This document shows, in pieces, positions 22,883 through 32,278 of a DNA stretch of 64,000 nt. The position numbers and the translations under genes are program-made. Source of the DNA: Boswellia sacra (lineage: Eukaryota > Streptophyta > Magnoliopsida > Sapindales > Burseraceae); contig SNVD02011027.1 of the NCBI GenBank assembly GCA_013180625.2, positions 248,001 to 312,000 on the forward strand, read 5' to 3'. The notes beneath the pieces are model-generated. The model saw nothing but the letters and a program-made list of their open reading frames with translations. It had not been told where the DNA came from and made no database searches. The number at the start of each line of letters is the position of its first letter. Position 1 is the stretch's first letter.

Positions 22883-24420
22883 ATGATGCACAAATGAATT
22901 ACACAACAACTGAAAAAGAACTACTTGCAGTAGTATTTGCATTGGATAAATTTCGATCTTATTTAATTGGCTCTCCAACAATTGTTTACACTGACCATGC
23001 AGCTGAGATTTAAGGATAGTTAATTTGTGCTAAAACAGGATCAAAACCTAGATTGATAACAAAGAAATTATGGGATATATTGCTCCAAGAACTTCAACAT
23101 CACAATAAAGGATAAGAAAGGATCCGGAAAATGTCGTTGCGAGCATCTTTCAAGACTAACGACGAGACATTAATTGAAAAACTTCACATATCAATGATTC
23201 TTTTCCTGATGGACTTTTATTTTCAGTTGCTACTGTACCTTGGTTTGCTTAATATTGTAAATTTTCTGCGGAAAGGGAAAATGCCACCTCATTGGAAAGC
23301 TCAAGACAAAAGCAAGCTTTTGACAGAGGGTGAAAAATTTTTACTGGGATGATCCTATCTTTTCAAAATTGTCGGACAAATAATAAGAAGATGCATACCC
23401 GACAATGAAGTAAGTAGTGTCATTAACTTTTGTCATTCTGAAGCATGTGGAGGACATTTTTCATCTAGAAAAACAGCTGCTAAGATCTTACAATGTGGAT
23501 TTTATTGGCACACCTTATTTAAAGATGACACATGCATTTTCCAAAAGTTCGTTAAAATTGTCAAAAGATTGGGATCCATTCAAAAAGAAACATGATGCCT
23601 TTGAATCACATTATGTGTGAATCTTTGATGTTAGGGGTATGATTTTATGGGACCTTTACACTGTATTGGTTTGGGTACCTATCCTTGTTGCAGTTAAGAT
23701 ATGTTCAAAAGGGTTTCGAGGCAAACTCCATGTCGAAACAATGACCACAAAAAACAGTGTCAAATTCTTGAAAGAGGAATATCTGAGTAGATTTGAAATT
23801 CTCGAGCCATTATTAGTGATGTGGGTACACATTTTTGTAACAAACCATTTGAAACTTTAATGAAGAAATATGGAATAACCCATAAAATTTCTACACCTTA
23901 TCACCCGCAAAAAAGTGGACAAGTTGAATTAGCTAATAGGGAGATAAAACATATCTTAGAAAAAACGATTAACCTAAACCGTAAATATTGGTCTTTAAGA
24001 CTTAATGATACACTTTGGGCTTACTGAACTGCTTTCAAAACATCATTGGGACTGTCTCTTATAACTAGTTTATGGAAAACCTTGTCACTTACCTGTGGAA
24101 AATGAGCATAAAGCTTATTGGGCCATTAAAACATTCAACACAAATTTGAATGATGCTTGCAAGTTACGTAAACTCCAATTGAGTGAACTTGAAGAAATCA
24201 GGAATGAGGCTTATGAAAATTCTAAAATCTACAAAGAAAAAATGAAGGTTTTCATGACAAATCCATTGTTAGAAAATCTTTTGAACCTTCACAAAAAGTT
24301 CTTTTGTATGATTCAAGATTGCATTTGTTTCCTGGTAAACTTCGGTCTCGTTGGACTGGGCCTTTTATTGTTAAAAATGTTTTCCCTCATGGAGCAGTTG
24401 AAATTGAGAACCCAAAGAAT
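22883..24420 (+). pseudogene. Athila RNase H end and integrase, broken
   Basis: Several short frames cover this stretch. RNase H continues as KELLAVVFALDKFRSYL and is then lost through stops near 23010-23100. The integrase zinc-binding region is readable only in pieces around 23430-23520. The catalytic core has the second Asp region near 23817-23850 and the glutamate in [18 protein letters not shown] near 23910-23965. The first Asp region near 23640 is out of frame. The C-terminal GPY/F-like box RWTGPFIV lies near 24350. The frame reaches 24420, where CACTA 2 begins; the last codons lie at 29201-29299. Confidence 0.85.
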
Positions 24421-24850
24421 CACTACAGGAAAAATGACTTTTTGCGACGAAATATTTCGTCGCAAAAAGTCAAAATTTCGTCGCTATAAGTTTTTGCGAG
24501 GAAAAAAAATTCGTCGCGTTCCAGTCGCAAAATGTGAGTCGCAATAGGTTTTTCTGCGACGAATCTTGAATTTCTCGCAAAATGACTTTTTGCGAGGAAA
24601 TTTTGGTCGCAAAAAGTGGTATTTTGCGACAAAATATTTGTCGCAAATAGGATTACGTCATGTTAACTTTTTGCGACAATATAAAATTCCTCGCAAAAAT
24701 ACATATTTTGCGACAAATTTGAATTTTGTCGCAAAAAATTTTATACCAAAATCATATTTAAAACAAATTATTTTCATTGTAAATATCTTTTGCGACGATT
24801 TTTTGTCACTAAATCCGATCTTTAGCGACAAAAAATTCGTCGCGAAAGAC
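24421..24850. repeat. Left subterminal motif cluster of CACTA 2
   Basis: Many GCGACGAA, GCGAGGAA and complementary words lie at short spacing and include palindromes such as GACGAAATATTTCGTC near the end. The arrangement parallels 7933-8345 of CACTA 1. They are probable transposase binding sites by analogy. Confidence 0.8.
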
Positions 24851-25539
24851 CTAATTTTTTAACATAATTGATTTTTTTAAGAATTCATAAAATTTATTTT
24901 AATTTGTTATAAATTCGAAAATAAAACAGCAAAATTATGTCATTATGCAACAGAATTCTGTGTAAGAATAATTTTATTAAATAATAACAAATTACAAAAA
25001 TTTAATACAACTTGGAACTTTGGTTGTACATGGAAAAATAAAAAAAATAAAAAAACAAGATAATACAACAAATACAAAACTTCATCCTCCACTAAATTTT
25101 TTGTTTCTTGATTTTGTATCAATCTTCAAGTCTTCAAATGTACCACACCTTCAATTATACCTATTAAAAACAAAAAAGAAGTAAAATATTAATTAGTAAT
25201 AATATAGGATATGAGAGATAAGTGTATACAAAAAAAAATGTTAAAGAAATAAAGAACTTAAGATTTTTAATTGCATTCCCTCTTCCAAAATACCTATTAA
25301 ACAAAAAAGCATAATATTAATTGACAATTAAAAAATAAAAAATTATATGAATCTTGTAAGTAAATATATTACAACATAAAAGAAAAAATGAGTAAAAATA
25401 TTTACCTTGATAATAGTGTTAGGGAAAGAAGAGAAGTAGATAAAAATGAAAATGAAGAGGAAAGTAGAATAGATGAAAGAAAATGAAGTAAAACAAAGAA
25501 GTAGGTTGTGTATATATAATAAAGGCATTGATTTTTTAC

Positions 25540-25890
25540 GATGAAATTTGGACATTTCGCGACGAAAAATTTGTCGTAAAAGAATTTAAAAAATATGAAA
25601 TAAATAGGAGCGGGTAAAAGTCCGCCTAAAATTTTCTTTTTGCGACAAAATTTTGGTCTTTAGCGACAATGTTTTTGTCGCTAAAGGTGTAAAAATTTGA
25701 AATTTAATAGGCGGGAAAAGGTCCGCCTAAAATTTAGTTTTTGCGACGAATTTGGATTTAAATTTTCCTCGCAAAAGACCCCATTTTGCGAGGAATTTTA
25801 AAGTGGTCGCTAAAAGTCTAAAATGCTAATCTTTAGCGACAAAATTCTAATCTTTTGCGACAAAAGTTTTGTCGCAAAAAGTCTTAAAAA
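25540..25890. repeat. Second motif cluster of CACTA 2
   Basis: GCGACAAA/GCGACGAA words occur together with two copies of the GCGGGnAAAAGTCCGCCT palindrome-like motif near 25608 and 25709. This is a shortened version of 9015-10035 in CACTA 1. Confidence 0.75.
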
Positions 25891-27530
25891 ATATTAAAAT
25901 TAAAATCTAAATCTAAAATTAAAAATATTTAAATAAACCATACTTAGACTTGGATAATTATAAGTTTATTTATTAATTAAATTTTCATCCATAATTAAAT
26001 TTATATAATATTGGATTGGTATTTAATAATTTGATGACAAATTAATAAATAATATAACAACCATATACAATAGAAATATAAAACATTATATGGTATTTAA
26101 TTATTTTTATTGAGTATTAAAATGTTAATAAAATAGGTACAACAACTCAAGAATTATTTAACAAATGTAAACAATAGTTAGACATTTATACATATGTCAT
26201 AGTTGTTATATGAAGAATTACAAAAATAAATTTCTTTAATGATCAATAAATAATTAATTATTGATATTATAATCATATATGTAACAAAAAAATTCTATTC
26301 ATTTTAGCTATAATTTATTTTAATTATCTATTTCTTTTAAAAACACTAAAAATATGTTTTACAAATTTAAAAAATTAATTTGTGATGGAGATAATTTAAT
26401 TATTAACATATAAACGTATGTCATAATTGTCATATGTATTAAAGTCTTAAGAAAATACACACAATTCAACTATCATTAATAAATGCATAATACTTAAACA
26501 TCTATACATATGACATAATTGTCATGTGCGAGTTATTAAAAATAAGTTTTTAATACTTTAATAAATAAATGATCAAATATTCATATTTATAATTATTATG
26601 TAACAAATGCATTTACTTTTAGTGAATATTTTTTATTATTTATTCATTTTACAAATGCTAACAATTAATATTTAAAATATCTTGACAAATACAAACCATA
26701 AGTTTGTAATAGTTGTAATTTAATAATTAGATATCTATATATGTCATATTTGTTGTTATAAGAAAATGAAAATAAGCTTTTCTAATTTGATTAGTAAATG
26801 ATTACTTATTCATATTATAATTATATAAAAATGTAAAAAAATTGCATTTATTTTCAAGTATAGAATGCCTTTAAATTAATTATCCATTTTTTTTATAAAA
26901 ATAACAATTATTAAAAATATTTTTTACAATTATAAAAAATATTTTTTTCATATAAGTAATTTAATTATTAGACATATATACATATACATATGCTACAAGT
27001 ATCATATGTATTACGAATTGAAAATCAGTTTTTGCCATTTACTAGGAAATGATTAATTATTCATATATTAATCAATATGTAACAAATGTATTTATTTTTT
27101 GTTATAGAGTTCATTTTAATTATTTATCTCCCTTAAAATAAACCCTAACAATTGTTTAAAATATCTCAACAATTTACTCAAAGCTATACGATAAAAATTA
27201 AAAGTCTAAGAAAAATATACTATCTAAATTAATACACTTTATAACAAAAAAATAAAAAACATAATTATAGGCACCATTACATGATTATTAATTATTTATT
27301 TATTTATGTTTATTTGACATATAATTAACATTGAAAAATAAATTAGATTTTTAGAAGTTGGATTTTTTTTCCAATCTCGTTTTCATCAATTAAAAATTAG
27401 TCATAGTAATAAGTTTATCATAATTGTTATTTAGCAGTTAGACATATATAAATCATACATAAATTAGATTATATATAAATAATTAGCAATAAATTTTATG
27501 CTTGATTATTGGATTATTAACGATTCATAT

Positions 27531-27605
27531 CACACACACACACGCACGCACACACACACACACTCACGCACACACACACACACACACACATACACACACA
27601 TATAT
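27531..27605. repeat. (CA)n microsatellite in CACTA 2
   Basis: CACACA repeats carry CGCA, CTCA and TACA interruptions and are followed by TATATAGAG. The position matches the microsatellite at 11640-11700 in CACTA 1, but the interruption pattern differs. Confidence 0.95.
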
Positions 27606-28074
27606 AGAGTTTATTTTAATTATTTATCTCTTTTACAAATACTAATCTTAATAGTTTTTCACATTTAAAAGCATGAATGGAATCACAAATGGTCTTTTTT
27701 TTTAATAAAAATTTATATGAATATCCAAATGGCCCTACTATATTTAAAAATTATCAATTTATATAAAATCAAATTAGATTTTTAATACTTTCTTTATTCT
27801 TTTTTTTAGTCATTTTTTAAACAAAGACTTATATATTAGACGAATCATAAACAAAGAGAAGAAAACAAAAGAAGATAGTTATTAAGTTTTAATTTTAAAA
27901 AAATAACTTTTTGTGAGGAATTTTTTGTCGCAAAAGGTCTATTTTTTGTCGCAAAAGGTATATTTTTTTCGAGAAAATTTTCCTCGCAAAAAGAAATATT
28001 TTGCGAGAAAATTTTCCCCGCAAAAAGTGACATTTTGCGAGGAATCCCGTTTTTGTCGCAAAAGGTCCAGTATT

Positions 28075-28925
28075 GCCACGTGTGCATAGTAAATTAAAAT
28101 GGCTTTTCGCGAGGAATGTTTTGTCGCAAAAAAATAGACCTTTTGCGACAACAAATTCCTCGCTAAAAGTGACATTTTGCGAGGAATCACGTTTTTGTCG
28201 CAAAAGGTCCAGTATTGCCACGTGTGCATAGTAAATTAAAATGGCTTCTCGCGAGGAATGTTTTGTCGCAAAAAAATAGACCTTTTGCGACAAAAAATTC
28301 CTCGCAAAAAGTGACATTTTGCAAGGAATCACGTTTTTCTCGCAAAAGGTCCAATATTGCCACGTGTGTATAGTAAATTAAAATGGCTTTTCGCGAGGAA
28401 TTTTTTGTCGCAAAAAAACATATTTTTTGCGAGAAAATTTTCCTTGGAAAAAGTCACATTTTGCGAGGAATCACGTTTTTGTCGCAAAAGGTCCAGTATT
28501 GCCACGTGTGCATAGTAAATTAAAATGGCTTTTCGCGAGGAATGCTTTGTCGCAAAATAATGGACCTTTTGCGACAAAAAATTCCTCGCAAAAAGTCACA
28601 TTTTGCGAGGAATCACGTTTTTGTCGCAAAAGGTCCAGTATTGCCACGTGTGCATAGTAAATTAAAATGGCTTTTCGCGGGGAATGTTTTGCCGCAAAAA
28701 ATCAATTTTTTGCGAGAAAATTTTTCTCGCAAAAGGTCACATTTTGCGAGGAATTATTTTTTCGTCTCAAAATGTCTAGTATTGCCATATATGCATGGTA
28801 AATTAGAATGGCTTTTAGCGGGGAATTTTTTGTCGCAAAAGGTCTTTTTTTCGCGAGAAATATAATTTTGTCGCAAAAAATGTTCATGTTGCTATAAAAT
28901 TTTTGTCACAAAATCCCATCTTCGT
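28075..28925. repeat. 142-bp tandem array, right subterminal region of CACTA 2
   Basis: GCCACGTG or its variant starts at 28075, 28217, 28359, 28501, 28643 and 28784, giving periods 142, 142, 142, 142 and 141. Units are near-identical and each contains GCGACAAA, GCGAGGAA and complements plus a CACGTG hexamer in the first, second, fourth and fifth. The repeated peptides in the three frames (for instance KMSLFA and IYYAHVAILDLL) are repeat artefacts. Confidence 0.92.
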
Positions 28926-29200
28926 GTAATACGTTTTGCGATGAAAAGTTTGTCGCAATAGGTTTTATATCGTCGTAAAAAATGCTTCCCTAATTAGTCA
29001 CTAGAGTTTTTCGCGACGAAATGAATATTCATCGCTAAAGGTTTTATTTTGCGACGAAAAATTCCTCGCAAAATATCTTTTCTTTTGAAATGCTAACTTT
29101 TGTGACGAAATTATAATTTTGTCGCAAAAGGCCGCTTTTTGCGACGAATTTTATTTCGTCGCAAAAAATTTTGTCGCAAAAAACTGTTTTTCTTGTAGTG

Positions 29201-29299
29201 AATGGTAATGTGTTTAACGTTAATGGACAACGGTTAAAACCATTCTTTGAAAATTTTGCCCAAAACGAAGAGTCCATTGCTTTAATCAATCCTTTTTAA
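29201..29299 (+). pseudogene. C-terminal codons of Athila pol after CACTA 2
   Basis: After the AAT duplication the reading continues as GNVFNVNGQRLKPFFE and ends at TAA 29297-29299. This segment is the usual end of integrase in Athila-type elements. It shows that CACTA 2 removed no sequence and only split the gene. Confidence 0.85.
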
Positions 29300-30283
29300 G
29301 GATTGATTTTTCCCGGTCAAGTGGCGGATACGGTACTCCGTGACATTTAAAGTCGGTTTTTCAGTTCCCTAAAAACTGTTGCTCACCTTGCATCCATTTT
29401 CTTTTCTTCTCTCTCATTTTCTTCACATGAATACCATTCTCTCAAAATTGCACAAACATTTTCCCTCTCTTCCTCAAAATGATTTGCTTAAAATTTATAA
29501 AGCTCGTGCAGAAAGACTAAGGTTGTTGATGCGTAAAGGTATTCCTGCTGATTAAGATGGTTAATTGAAGCCAAGGTTCGATTTTCTTATGAATTTTCAG
29601 ATAATCTTGTTTCCCATATGCCAGGTTTGGGAAAAAGCTCTTATGCCAAAAAACGAAGAGCGAAAAGGTTACAAGTTTGTCCAATATGTGCAAGATGGAC
29701 TTGTAACCAGCGTTGCGCTCTTTGGATATTGTCTAAAACAAGCGCGAGGATAAACTACAGTTCATCAGAGGACTGAGTAAGGAGTCGTTGGATGATAATC
29801 CGAACGACTCTTGAGACGCATTCTTGTGGGACTTGTGCAGCGTGAAATTTTTAATTTGTGGACACAATTCGAGATGAGCAGGAATGCTATAGTCTTGGGA
29901 ATCTGACTCAAAACGACCCTGTTTGCCAGTTTATAAGAAAACTGGATGGGAAGCATATCCCCAACTCATAGAAGGTGTTTAAGCCAGTTCTGGACGTAAA
30001 ACCAGAGGAAGATGTGAGCCACAGTCACAACTACCTGTACATATGCATGCGTGCCATCATTTTTGAATTTTAATACCTCATTGCTGTCATTTTTAAATTT
30101 GTATCTTTTGTTTGACTTATGGTGTCTTATTTCATCATCTTTTGACCTTTTTTTGCATTATTGTCAACTTTTCAACAAACAATCGAGCTACCTAGATAAT
30201 TATCTCATTGGCATACTTTTGCACTCCATAAATACCACATCTCTTGTTCTCTTCTTCACATATAGTTAGAGAGTTGCATAGAC
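29300..30283 (+). other. Post-pol interval of Athila upstream of LOG
   Basis: This interval normally precedes an env-like ORF in Athila elements. A 42-codon frame (29427-29555, MNTILSKLHKHFPSLP...) and a Cys-rich stretch near 29660-29720 (CPICARWTC with a further CALW) are the only coding-like pieces, and both are short. A direct repeat of CTCTTGAGACGCATTCT starts at 29808 and recurs at 31201 beyond LOG. The last 250 bp are T-rich with CATAAATACC near 30226, a possible weak TATA element for LOG. Confidence 0.5.
29427..29555 (+). CDS. Short 42-codon ORF, unknown
   Basis: The ATG at 29427 opens a frame rich in Lys, Leu and Arg that ends at TAA 29553-29555. I do not recognise it. Its place, just after pol, is that of the start of the second ORF in Athila elements, so it may be a truncated remnant of that ORF. 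The helical, basic look (KARAERLRLLMRK) is the only visible property. No signal peptide or membrane segment is seen. Confidence 0.3.
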   Translation: MNTILSKLHKHFPSLPQNDLLKIYKARAERLRLLMRKGIPAD

Positions 30284-30934
30284 ATGGAGGGAACTTCAAA
30301 ACGTCGAATCCAAAGGATATGTGTATTCTGTGGATCTCGACCAGGTAAAAGTGAAGAGTTCGTAGAAGTAGCGAATTATCTTGGTAGGCTACTGGCTGAA
30401 AGAAAGATTCATGTGGGTTATGGGGGAGGTAGCCTCGGGTTAATGGGTTGCGTATCAACAGCTGCACATGTAGGAGGTAGTCAAGTGTTAGGAGTTATTC
30501 CTAAAGCTTTGGCTGTAGAAAGCATTGTTGGAAAAAAGGTTGGGAAGGAGTTACAGGTCTCCTCTATGCATGAACGCATGGCACATATACTCATCAATTC
30601 AGATGTCTTTATTGCTTTACCAGGTGGCTTTGGCACTCTTGAAGAAATTTTTCAAATTGCCTCTTGGGCCCAAATGAATCTCCATCAAAAACCCATAGGT
30701 TTGTTGAATGTTAACAATTTCTTTGATCCTTTAATAAGTTTTGTTGATGCAGCTGTAGAACAAAATTTTATCCCACATTGGGCGAGACAGATCCTTGTTT
30801 CTGCCACTTCTGCTGGTGAGTTACTTGACAAATTACAAGAAGTTGAGTATGAACCTAACCCAGCTAGTACTCAAATTAATTGGGCAGGAGGGCAAAACAA
30901 AAAGTGCAAATTGGATCTGAATCTCCGTTTGTAA
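30284..30934 (+). CDS. LOG: LOG-family cytokinin riboside 5'-monophosphate phosphoribohydrolase
   Basis: This is an intact, intronless 216-codon frame. LOG enzymes release free cytokinin base from the nucleoside 5'-monophosphate in the cytosol or nucleus, the last step of cytokinin activation. Visible family marks are the Rossmann-type opening ICVFCGSRPG (residues 12-21), GYGGGSLGLMG (45-55), GVIPKAL (70-76), MHER (95-98) and the signature PGGFGTLEE (113-121). The signature has the PGGxGTxxE pattern, with Arg98 and Glu121 expected at the active site. Length and order match plant LOGs. Most plant LOG genes have several introns, so this looks like a captured cDNA. Met99 follows Arg98 where Lys is usual in plant LOGs. 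The C-terminus KLDLNLRL is unusual and fits an LxLxL (EAR-like) pattern. It lies between Athila pol and the 3' LTR, in the same sense, with ATG in a good context (GACATGG). LTR-driven expression is inference. Confidence 0.93.
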   Translation: MEGTSKRRIQRICVFCGSRPGKSEEFVEVANYLGRLLAERKIHVGYGGGSLGLMGCVSTAAHVGGSQVLGVIPKALAVESIVGKKVGKELQVSSMHERMAHILINSDVFIALPGGFGTLEEIFQIASWAQMNLHQKPIGLLNVNNFFDPLISFVDAAVEQNFIPHWARQILVSATSAGELLDKLQEVEYEPNPASTQINWAGGQNKKCKLDLNLRL

Positions 30935-31061
30935 TTTTTTCTTGTCCTTATTTTATTTTATTTTATTTTTAGCATGTTATTTTATGAGTCTTTCAGGTCA
31001 TCTCTCTTGAATAACAGAAGCTTCAGGTAATGTCTCCTATACTTTATCTCTCTACATGTAA

Positions 31062-31100
31062 ACATTGAGGACAATGTTTCATTTGGTTGGGGGGGAAGGA
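31062..31100 (+). promoter_or_regulatory. Internal polypurine tract with upstream inverted repeat
   Basis: ACATTGAGGACAATGT can form a short hairpin and is followed by TTGGGGGGGAAGGA. It could act as an internal plus-strand priming site. I know this arrangement as a common feature of this region in Athila-like elements; the function is inferred. Confidence 0.45.
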
Positions 31101-31680
31101 TAGTAGACATAAGTGTGTCTTGAAATTTTATTTTTTCTTGCAAAAAAAAAAAAAGCGAGTTAGTAATTAGATTCAGAGTGCGGTGTAAGGAGTTCAAATC
31201 CTCTTGAGACGCATTCTGGGTCAGGAATGGCAGAGTATGGAGGGCCAGTTTGAACTCTTGAAACCCATTCTAACCAATTTGTCATTTTATTTTGATCTTA
31301 TGAACTCATTTTAGCTAACTTGATATTATTTAGACTTTATTTTTGAATTTTATAACAAGGAAGTCTTATTCATTTCACTTTGAATTATTCAAATGTATGA
31401 ACTCTCACAACCTTATCATTAAATAAAAAAAAATTGTGTGCTTATGTACTCATTAAGCAAGTATTCATGAGCCTTTCTTCACACACACACACATACCTTG
31501 ATGCATGATTGTGGGTGGCAAAATGAAATGTTGTAATATTTGAGTTCTTTTGTTTTGTTTAGGATAACAACACAAAGGAAGGGGAAAGTTAAAAAAAAAA
31601 AGCAAAAAAAAAAAGAAGAAAAAAGAAGAAAAAATAGCAATTGTGGATAAAGTTTGGTCTCGTAGCCTCCTTAATTCGAG

Positions 31681-31940
31681 CAATTAAGCCCGAGGGGTGC
31701 CTTAACACCTAATACCCTAAGACCAACTGGTTTGGGAGCTATTGGCCCAAAGCTCGCTACATGGATTAAGGAGAAAGCTTAATGGGATTGAACATTGCAC
31801 TATCCATAAGTTTCTAAGCAAAAATAAAGCATCGGCAACCCGAGTCGTTAAGCTCGAAGGGGTGTCTTAACACCTAATGCCCTAAGGCCAACTGGTCTGG
31901 GAGCCATTAGCCTAAGGCTCGCTACATGGGTTAAAGATGC
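31681..31940 (+). repeat. Two copies of a 95-bp block in the Athila 3' region
   Basis: CTTAACACCTAAT starts at 31701 and at 31866 (spacing 165 bp). It is followed in both by CCCTAAGnCCAACTGG and later GCTCGCTACATGGnTTAA. The two copies are clearly diverged. No function is seen. Confidence 0.85.
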
Positions 31941-32263
31941 ATTCTTTCAAAAAAAAAAAACACATATATATATAAAATAAATGAATGTCCCCTACCTAAA
32001 GTTGTTAGCCTTAATAAATATTAGAACCGATATGGCTTCTTTCTAATAAGCCCCATAGTCATGTGTTGACTGAGCACAAAAAGGAGGTTTATTGATATCT
32101 TGACTGAAGGGCACATGAGTCATAAAAAAATAATAATAATAATGGTTGAGAGTTTGTTTATTTGGATAAAATCAAGGAGAGTGCAATAATGACCACCTTG
32201 GATGTAAAATTCTATAAATCACTTCTAAATAATAACGCTTTAATTGCTAGGGACTAGCAATAA

Positions 32264-32278
32264 GCTAGTTGGGGGGTG
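32264..32278 (+). promoter_or_regulatory. Polypurine tract of the Athila element
   Basis: GCTAGTTGGGGGGTG directly abuts the 3' LTR start TGATGAAC. It is the expected plus-strand primer site. Confidence 0.85.

Larger units (their letters stand above)
24421..29200. mobile_element. CACTA 2, non-autonomous CACTA transposon
   Basis: The element starts CACTACAGGAAAAATGAC, ends TTTTTCTTGTAGTG and is 4780 bp. 3-bp duplications AAT lie at 24418-24420 and 29201-29203. It sits in the last codons of the Athila pol, whose sense continues after 29200. It shares with CACTA 1 the GCGACGAA subterminal words, the AT-rich interior, the CA microsatellite and the 142-bp array. It lacks roughly 0.7 kb found in CACTA 1 around 9060-9800. 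No transposase frame is seen. Since it interrupts a young retrotransposon it moved very recently, probably with enzyme supplied from elsewhere. Confidence 0.95.
30935..32278 (+). other. Athila 3' internal region between LOG and 3' LTR
   Basis: It is non-coding. It has a T-rich stretch, the inverted repeat ACATTGAGGACAATGT at 31062-31077 followed by a purine tract (GGGGGGGAAGGA, 31089-31100), an A-run at 31141-31153, a second copy of CTCTTGAGACGCATTCT at 31201, two copies of a block of about 95 bp (near 31681 and 31846), and the polypurine tract at the end. The CATTGAGGACAATG plus G-run is typical of the post-ORF region of Athila-type elements. Confidence 0.7.

Noticed and set aside
24421..24850. 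Regularly spaced palindromic GCGACGAA words that could suggest a CRISPR-like array
   Set aside because: Spacing is irregular, motifs occur in both orientations, they lie at transposon ends with a target duplication, and the DNA is plant nuclear.
27845..28887. Frames of up to 145 codons with repeated IYYAHVAILDLL segments
   Set aside because: They are produced by the 142-bp array of CACTA 2 and not conserved as protein.
30284..30934. Bacterial contamination or horizontal transfer as the origin of the LOG ORF
   Set aside because: The ORF lies inside a plant retrotransposon with intact LTRs and duplication, and its motifs and length match plant LOGs; a plant mRNA source is simpler.
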